Positions 56,871-64,000 of a stretch of DNA of 64,000 nucleotides are shown in pieces. The translations under genes and the position numbers were made by a program. The stretch covers positions 16,999,864 to 17,063,863 of the forward strand of contig JACGWO010000008.1 in assembly GCA_034509735.1 (NCBI GenBank), written 5' to 3'. The first letter of the stretch is position 1. Every line of letters starts with the position of its first letter. The stretch comes from Sesamum alatum. Its lineage: Eukaryota; Streptophyta; Magnoliopsida; Lamiales; Pedaliaceae. Below the pieces are notes generated by a model. The model saw only the letters and a program-made list of their open reading frames with translations. It had not been told where the DNA came from and made no database searches.

Positions 56871-57361
56871 TAAATATAATTTTCATCCCGTATCTTTTGC
56901 ATTTTGGCATTTTAATCCTTTATCTTTTTTAGGTAGCAAATAGGTCCTGTAATTTTAAAATTTTTCGTGATTTTGATCCTTCAGTCGCCGGAGTTTACAA
57001 ATATTGCCGGATTTTTTTTAAGTTGGGGCTTTTGTTCCCATTTGTCAATTTAATGGACCAAAATTGCGAAAAATTTTAAGTTACAGGACCTATTTGCTAC
57101 ACTAGAAAGATAAAAGACTAAAACACCAAAATATAAAAAATATAAAACGAAAATTTGGTTCCATGCTGACAGTAATTTGACCAATGGGAACAAAAGCCTT
57201 AAATTTAAAAAAAATTCCTGTAACATTTGCAAACTCCAGCGATTGAAGGATCAAAATCGCGAAAAATTAAAAAGTTACAGGACCTATCTACTAACCTAAA
57301 AAAATAAAGAACTAAAACGCCAAAAGGCAAAAGATACAGAACGAAAAATTCATTTAAGACG
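56871..57361. mobile_element. fold-back element with three related arms
   Basis: The left arm (TAAATATAATTTTCATCCCG, then AGGTCCTGTAA) is matched in inverse by the right arm (about 57150-57361, ending GAAAAATTCATTTAAGACG). A second inverse copy of part of the left arm lies in the middle (about 57050-57150, again with GTTACAGGACCTATTTGCTA). No coding capacity. It is related in style to 13956-14272. Confidence 0.7.
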
Positions 57362-57829
57362 TTTATTTGGTGAACCATTTAGGTTGGACCAACACTTTCA
57401 TTAACTTGTGCATATATATGGATCCAAAACAACAAATTGAGGAATTACAAAATCATTTTTTCTCTCTCTCTTGTTCTCTTGAAACTAGCAAATTTCTTTT
57501 GCGGAGGCTCTTCTTCAAGACACTTTGATCCTCAGGGAGCTTCTTGTTCCTATGAAATTGTTCACATCACTGAATTGAGTAAATTTTAGGTTCAACAACA
57601 TGATATGACATGATGAAAAGATTGCATATATTCTTCGATTAAGTGTTGATTAGTCGTGGCAATGTGGGAGCAACCACCAATCCAACAAGTATTGAGTTGT
57701 GGGTTTAGGATATCATAAGTTTGATCCAATATGGATTGGGTTTGAGTAAGTCTAACTAAATAATGGTCCTATTTGTATTGTATAGGGTTCTTAATTGGTC
57801 ACCACTTTTAATTTTCTACTATTAATTAG
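57362..57829. other. intergenic sequence
   Basis: No gene or repeat identified. Confidence 0.35.
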
Positions 57830-57855
57830 TTAGTACCTTGCGCAAAGGCGCGCGA
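57830..57855 (-). mobile_element. Helitron-like 3' end
   Basis: On the minus strand a GC-rich hairpin region (CCTTTGCGCAAGG) precedes CTAA, followed by C. It resembles the clearer end at 60349, and the AT-rich DNA to its right has loose similarity to the DNA right of that end. The 5' end was not found. Confidence 0.35.
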
Positions 57856-58839
57856 GAATTGCAGTTTCAATAAAATAAAGAAATAAATTTATAAATAATT
57901 AAAATAAATAAACAAAAAAATGTTTAAAACTTAAAATTAAAGTAATTAATAAGTATAAAAATACAAACGTGTATTCAATATAGAAATGAAGTTAAACTTT
58001 TTATGGACTAATAATTACTTAAATTAATAAATGAATCTTTTGGATAAAGATAAACAATGAATATGTGTTTTAAAATGAATAATGAATATATGTGCTTCAA
58101 AATCAAATAAATAAGATAAATAATTACCTAAATAATTCAATTAAGTGGGAAATAAAATTCAAAAACGGCTACCATCAAATAAATATGTGCTTTAATAATA
58201 AATAAATAATATAAATTTTTAAATAAAATTAATATTTAATAAATAATTCAAAATTAAAATGATTAAAAGAAGAGGACAAATAGGAGGATTATTGATTTGT
58301 GAAATGCCCTAACAATCTTCTTGATTAATAATTATTTTAACTAATGCATTTTTCTAGTGCAATAACCAACAAAATAAAGTAATAATGTTAGATATTCAGG
58401 AAAAAAGTAATAAAATTATAGAAATTTCGTTTTATTGAGGCATAAAAATGCAGAATAAACATTGAACCTGTCAATGAATATTGAATTATAAATCATTGGC
58501 ATTACCATTGATATGAAATACATGTGTACATACTAGTTTCACTGGCGATTTCAAAAAATAACTCTGTCAAATTTTAAAAATTCTTACTTAAAATACAAGT
58601 AAAGGAAAAAATATGAAGGTGGAAAGAGAAATTCCGGTGCTAGTGTAGCATAAGATTTCATAGCCTAGTGATTTACTTTTGTGCTACTTCTGCAGATTCA
58701 GTATTATAATATTACAACTTTATCTTAAATAATTTCGAATTTCAAATGACAATAGTACATCAGTTTTCATAAAATTGACTTATCTTTATCATAAATGAAG
58801 ATTTTAAAATTATTTAAATTTTCTAATTTGAGAATCATG

Positions 58840-59870
58840 AAGATTCTCCATGTGATGCTTGGAGTAGCCTTCTTAAAGTGAGAACACTTTCCTAAGGTAC
58901 GTTTCTTCTCCTGGCTTTTTAGCCACAACTGCTTGCCTAATGCATGTTTTCTGTACCAGAGGTGGAAAATTCCGTCTCCCATTTGCAGTTTGTGGAAAGT
59001 TGAACCAGAGAATATAGCACATACCTTTATACACTGTAGATTCTTTTCTTCTGTATCGTCTTGTGTATTACCTGAAATGAAGTTGTTGGACCATACTAAC
59101 CTTCTCATAATCCTGCACTCTTTTGAGGTCAAACACCTATTGGCAAGCATTACTTCTTAATACATTATGGTTAATTTGGCATGCACCTAACTCGACTATA
59201 TTTAGGAATACTACCATCAATAACTTTCATATCTGAAAATCAACAATAAACTTGACGAACAACAACTGTCTTTCGGAAGAAAAACAAGGTAAATTGGAGT
59301 TTCACGTGTCGTGCAAATGGAATCCACCTCCACAAACATGGCTAAAGATAAATACCGATGGATCATCACTCGGCAACCCAGGACCGGTGAACTGCGGAGG
59401 AATTGCTCGAAATGGGGTTGGAATTTCATATTGGCTTTCTCTGAATACATAGGGATAATTACAAACACCATAACTGAATGTTGGATTCTCCGAAAGGGAT
59501 TAGACATTGCCATTAAAAAAAACTTTCAAAAACTCATTGGTGCAGACAGACTCTAAAATTCTGCTTATTTGCTTCGCAGGGAGGACCAACTTCCAATGGT
59601 TTTAGTGCCTTTGTTCAAGGATATCAGGGTCCTCACAACTAAGTTCGATGTGTTGAACAACATTTTGCTACCGAGGGGGAAATCAAGTGGTTGATCGCCT
59701 GGCCGGTGCTGCTTTATCTTCACAATCACCCTTGCAGATCTTTTTGGTGCATTCTGATATGGCCTTTTCTTGTATACGACTTACGTCGTCACCTTGCATC
59801 ATGAATCTTGATCTGCATTAATAAAATCCTCTCGTTTTTCTGTTTAAAAAAAAAGATTCTCCATATGATG
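58840..59870 (+). mobile_element. 5'-truncated L1-type LINE with target-site duplication
   Basis: The insertion (58858 to about 59852) is flanked by AAGATTCTCCATGTGATG (58840-58857) and AAGATTCTCCATATGATG (59853-59870), an 18-bp duplication with one mismatch. It ends with AATAAAATCC and a short A-tail. The coding remnant holds the zinc-binding end of the reverse transcriptase and an RNase H domain, the order expected at the 3' end of plant L1 elements. Confidence 0.88.
58933..59830 (+). pseudogene. LINE ORF2 3' part: zf-RVT and RNase H
   Basis: 58933-59160 encodes the zf-RVT motif (CSLWKVEPENIAHTFIHC). 59252-59452 begins RNase H (WLKINTDGSSLGNPGPVNCG). After a frameshift the domain continues (ECWILRKGLDIAIKKNFQKL) with stops to about 59830. 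It is broken by several frameshifts. Confidence 0.8.
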
Positions 59871-60347
59871 ATTATAATTTTTTGGATGAACACTAATAAT
59901 TATAAAAGAAGAAATTATTATATTATTAATAAATATAACATTTTTTATATATACTAAACTATAGTTTTTTCATATTATTATCTATATACATAATACTTCG
60001 TTATTTTAGTTTATTACGTGTCAAATATTCAGTAGTCATATTACTTGTAGTATCTTATACAGAATATTATAAATAAAATATTATGATACATATAAAATAT
60101 TATGGCTATATTATAAGAAACTGTAACGAATAATGAATTCAAACAGTCTTTCATATTATTGGATATAATGAACACTAACTGATATTTATATTATTGATAT
60201 TTCGAATCAAATGAACTTCTATCTGTTGGATAAAAACATATTTTGGATAAACATGTTTTTATATACTTTAAAAATAGATAAACAAATAATATTGATTAGA
60301 TTTTTTTGGATAAATAATACAAATATTTTTTTCTTTTTATCTAAAAA
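59871..60347. other. AT-rich sequence
   Basis: The stretch 60235-60347 (TTTTATATACTTTAAAAATAG, TATTGATTAGATT) is repeated at about 61825-61975, on the far side of the Helitron-like end. No gene. Confidence 0.4.
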
Positions 60348-60348
60348 A

Positions 60349-60378
60349 CTAGTACAACACCCGTGCCAAGGCACGGGG
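60349..60378 (-). mobile_element. Helitron 3' terminus with perfect 8-bp hairpin
   Basis: On the plus strand CTAG (60349-60352) is followed by ACAACA and a perfect stem CCCGTGCC-AA-GGCACGGG (60360-60377). In minus orientation this is the canonical Helitron end: hairpin, a few bases, CTAG, then T. The 5' end was not located; the element extends to the right into AT-rich DNA. Confidence 0.65.
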
Positions 60379-62054
60379 AATATTTTCAATTTAAATTGTA
60401 ACTATAACAATAAATATTTAAAAATGCATATTTAAAATGTTGAACAAAAATTATCTACCTCCGTATATTAGCTCTGATAAAAATTATATAAAATATAAGT
60501 TTTCTTGAATTGAATGAATTATCATTAATTATTTAGAAAAATATCCATACAATCATAGATTCTTATATTTTTTTGTAATCACTTTGATCATAAATTGCTT
60601 ATGTTATAGCACTATTGATATAATATAATCGCGGTTCACTTTATACATTTGATCTTCTATGATTGTCAATACCTTGATATGAGCAACCTAATTGATGTCT
60701 CCCTGGCTGCAAATAAAGCCATATCCAAAATTTTCTTAACAATAATTTATTTTGTTCTTTATTTTATTCATTAATAATCCTTACTTAATTATGTGCTCTT
60801 GCAACCAACATCCAAATCTAGTTTATTCATAATAAAATATACGCTTTTAATTTTCTATTCCATTCCTGCTTCGATGAGTGCAAAGAATAAAAATTGATAT
60901 TATCAAAAGAAACATGAATATCTAAAAATAATGATTATCTAAAGAAACATGAATAAAACCCCAATCTTGAAACCTTTTGCTCATGTGTAAATATTCAACA
61001 AATATAACAAACAAAAAGACATATATTATCAAAAGAAACATGAATATCTAAACATAATGACTAAAAATGAACATTTACCTTGATAAATGTAAGTGTAGAA
61101 ATATTACAACCATCTATTTATTGAGAAACTTTATAATGTCCAATTTTTCATCGATGATTTCACTTGATATCCTTTAGAGAAAGCATCAATCATTCTACCA
61201 ATTTTACTATCGTTGCTAATCGCATTCTCCATGCTAGATTAGAGATTTCACAATTTTGTGATTTAGTTTTATGTTGTTTTTGCAGACCCACTATTTATAA
61301 TGATACGGAGTTCTTATCTTTTAAATTGTTTTAAATTGAAATATCAAAGTAGTTAACATTAGATATATAATAGTGACTTATCTTTTGTACCTGTTAATTA
61401 ACTTGAATGACCTATCTTTTATCATAATTTTTTTAAATGACAAAATATTACATCTGTATTTGTGTAAACATGAATAATTGTAGCCGGTATGCTTGACTTA
61501 TTCAATCTTCCAAGGCATACTCACCTAGTACATATAAATTTATTTATATATAAATTAATTGGTGTATTTATCACATTTTTACGGTTTTTATACTAAATAT
61601 ATTTAACTTATATTAAATTGATTTATAGATATAAAATTGAAAATACATAGAATTATATGTTGTAGTCTCGATATTGATTTTTAGAAATAAATTTGATTTA
61701 TTTTTTTCTTTAATACATAGAAATATATTTAAAGTCTCTATTGAATTTTCAGAAATAAATTTCATCTATTTTTTTCATGATTTCATTCAATATCTATCAA
61801 AATAGATATTGAATATACATATTTTTATATACTTTAAAAAAAGATAAAAAAATAAAATTGATTAGATTCTATTGTATAAATATTATTATGTTTTATTCTT
61901 TATTTAAAAAGAACTTGTTGATAATATTGATTAGATTCTTTTTGATAAATCCAATATTTTTATTTTTTTTATCTAAAAACAGTTATTAGATAATCAAATC
62001 TTTTGGATGAATCTTAATATTTTTTAATTTTTATTTAAAAAATATATTATATTC
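60379..62054. other. AT-rich sequence, probably Helitron interior and flank
   Basis: No coding region is visible. A segment near 61245-61370 is loosely similar to 58640-58740. No further structure could be supported. Confidence 0.35.
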
Positions 62055-62275
62055 CATTTGGCAAAATAGTTTTCATTGAGGTCGTTCACGTCTACGCATA
62101 CATGGCGGTTAAGTGAATAGTTTAAATAATTTTGTTTTATTATATATAGATTAGAAATTTTATTTGGCAGAATGAAGCTCATTAAGGTTGTCCGCATTTG
62201 CATATACATAACATTTTTGTGGATAGTATCAATGATTCTATTTTATTTTATATAGATAAGATATTATTCCTAACA
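62055..62275. repeat. direct duplication of about 105-110 bp
   Basis: CATTTGGCAAAATAGTTTTC ... TTTTATTATATATAGATTAG is followed by a diverged second copy beginning TATTTGGCAGAATGAAGCTC and ending TTTTATTTTATATAGAT. Confidence 0.65.
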
Positions 62276-62321
62276 ATTTGAACACTAGATCTAATGTTGC
62301 ATTCCACCTTTTCTTATTATA

Positions 62322-62750
62322 TAGGGTAAATTTAAGTCACCTCCCTTGATGTTTGGGATGATTAGAAATATTCTCTAGTTGTTTGAAAAATTACAAATAC
62401 CCCTCCTGAGGTTTGTAATTTTTAACCAAAGGCCTAAAAATGACCATTTTGCCCTTGATTTTTTTATTAGAATTATAGAAAAATCAACCGAGGAAATTGC
62501 ATTATTGCTCCTCTGTGTAACAAACTTAAGAACCTCTTCCTGTGCATTATAATGCAAAGAAATTTAAGAATTGAGTAAAAAATAATTCAGTGCATAAGGG
62601 CATTTTGGTCTGTTCACCCATAAAAATGGATGGAAATGGGTTATTTGTTAGATGATTACAAACTTCATGAAGGTATTTATAATTTTTCAAATAATGAGGA
62701 GTATTTATAATTATGTCAAATTTCAGCGGAGATAGTTGTAATTTACCCTA
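62322..62750. mobile_element. fold-back MITE with about 110-bp TIRs
   Basis: The left arm begins TAGGGTAAATTTAAGTCACC, and the inverted right arm ends AGTTGTAATTTACCCTA. The arms are imperfect. The central part includes GGGCATTTTGGTCTG and its inverse-like AATGACCATTTTGCCC. Non-coding. It shares the GGGTAAATT terminus with 405-630. Confidence 0.75.
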
Positions 62751-64000
62751 TCATATATGTATTTTTATAGCTTGGACTTTGCTTCGTACTTTTCTCAAGT
62801 TTATTTAAGTTAGTGTTAAATATAATTCCATTGCTTCTTACTTCTTTTTCTTTAAGTTCGTGGTAACTATTTATATAATTCTTAGACTTTTCATTCTTTC
62901 TAATGTTTTGTTACAAGTTTTTCTAGGGAATAAAAAAATTAGGTTGGAATACTTTTCTCATATTTCTAGGTTACTATCGGTTTGGTTCTGTGCAATATTT
63001 TGAAAAGAATATGATTATTCAAGTCTAATAGTTATATTTTTATATTTGATATTATTATTACACACCCAATTCTTTAAAAATAGCTGACAATATTAATTTA
63101 AGTGGGAAAATCTTTAATTGTGTGTGCTTGTATAAGTCACCTTCAGCTAAATTTGAGTTTGTGTCAACCACACAGTTTAATTTGACAACTAATTTACTCT
63201 AGATTAATTAAATCATATTAATTTAATTAACCACACCTAGTTAACCCCTTAATTTAGGAGTACCCGCTACCATCGTTGGCCATTTAAGAACGGCCCATGA
63301 TATTGGAGATAGGTGAATGTCGCGTGAACCTGTAGCTCGCGAATACCAGACAAGTATGGTCCTTCCATCACAATTTTTTTGTTTTAATCTAGGGCATGGA
63401 TTATTAATCAACTCAGAGAGACCAGATATCTATGTATAAAACTCTAATTGTGTTTCTCCCTTAACCAATATAGGAAACACATTTTCCTATTTGATCGTCT
63501 GTTTTGGCCATAGTCATTCCGGAGATGAACACATTAAAGCACATAGGGAATCGCTATTATCTCATGATGGGTGATGGATTTCATCTTGAAACTCACTCGC
63601 CACTATACATGTTTTAATTGCACTGGAACATGGCTTATTATGAACATGTTAAAACGCAACCACGTTTCCTAAGACCTAGATACAACCGCCCATGCATGAG
63701 GCTACTGTGGCTCCTCAATACTATTGTAATTGACGAGTTGAAGTCATACCGATAATGTCCATGGGCTTCATTATGACAACTCCACTCGACAACTCTTTGT
63801 CACATGAATGTACTCAATAAAACTTGACACTCATAAAATGGATGCATTACTTAGTGCAAGTTTCTACAGAACCTTTGATGCACTATTCCGAAAGATTTCG
63901 ACATAAAAGATTTCAAATCAACCCTCAAAAGTCGGTTTCATAGTCGCCATCATATGTTCAAACAATTTCATTGATCTGTGATATACATGATCAGTGATGT
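62751..64000. other. unassigned sequence at the right edge, possibly retrotransposon leader or LTR
   Basis: No coding region is visible. From about 63230 the base composition becomes more balanced and resembles LTR or leader sequence in style. No LTR pair, primer site or polypurine tract is in view, so this is only a suggestion. Confidence 0.3.

Noticed and set aside
1..64000. CRISPR arrays, bacterial operons, riboswitches or phage genes
   Set aside because: The window is clearly plant nuclear DNA; no regularly spaced repeat array or prokaryotic gene organisation was seen. The only regular tandem arrays are those already listed.
63230..64000. Right-edge sequence as part of the 42-50 kb Copia family
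   Set aside because: Stylistic similarity only; no collinear match to either LTR or the leader could be found by eye.

Overview
This is a repeat-dense stretch of a plant nuclear genome, most likely a eudicot. The evidence is a 13-exon plant-type proteasome gene with GT-AG introns, Copia and Gypsy retrotransposons, CACTA, Mutator, PIF/Harbinger and Helitron elements, and a tRNA-derived SINE. I cannot name the species.

The only intact genes I can support are two tandem, same-orientation copies of RPN2, the 26S proteasome non-ATPase regulatory subunit 1. Copy A (17140-25746) encodes 995 aa and copy B (32965-40982) encodes 996 aa. Both have 13 exons with matching splice sites and phases, and all exons except one (3 bp longer in B) have identical lengths. 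Homology runs past the coding region on both sides (about 16.86-26.4 kb and 32.69-41.75 kb), so this is a duplicated block of about 9 kb. The copies lie about 6 kb apart, separated by transposon-derived sequence.

Left arm (1-16.8 kb): a possible exon near the left edge, a fold-back MITE, and a SINE with an 18-bp target-site duplication. Next is a three-level nest: an LTR retrotransposon inside a CACTA element inside a long-terminal-inverted-repeat element. Then come a Mutator-like element remnant with a solo LTR inserted in it, a nested and tandemly repeated array of small Helitrons (11.76-15.0 kb), and a second long-TIR element carrying a GC-rich core of three 115-bp repeats.

Middle (26.4-32.7 kb): a decayed Copia gag fragment, a TIR element, a small Helitron, and a long-TIR element interrupted by a Tourist-like element.

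Right arm (41.8-64 kb): a large Copia element (42.0-50.4 kb) with a truncated 5' LTR and decayed active sites, two other Copia fragments on the minus strand, a Gypsy fragment split by a CACTA MITE, a three-arm fold-back element, a 5'-truncated LINE with an 18-bp target-site duplication, two Helitron 3' ends and another fold-back MITE. The last 1.2 kb resembles a retrotransposon leader, but I could not place it.

The two RPN2 genes make the same scaffold subunit of the proteasome base, and substitutions between them look mostly silent. They differ mainly in promoter and introns. All other coding sequence is mobile-element derived and broken. Coordinates of exons and of elements with target-site duplications were read base by base; limits of decayed elements are approximate.
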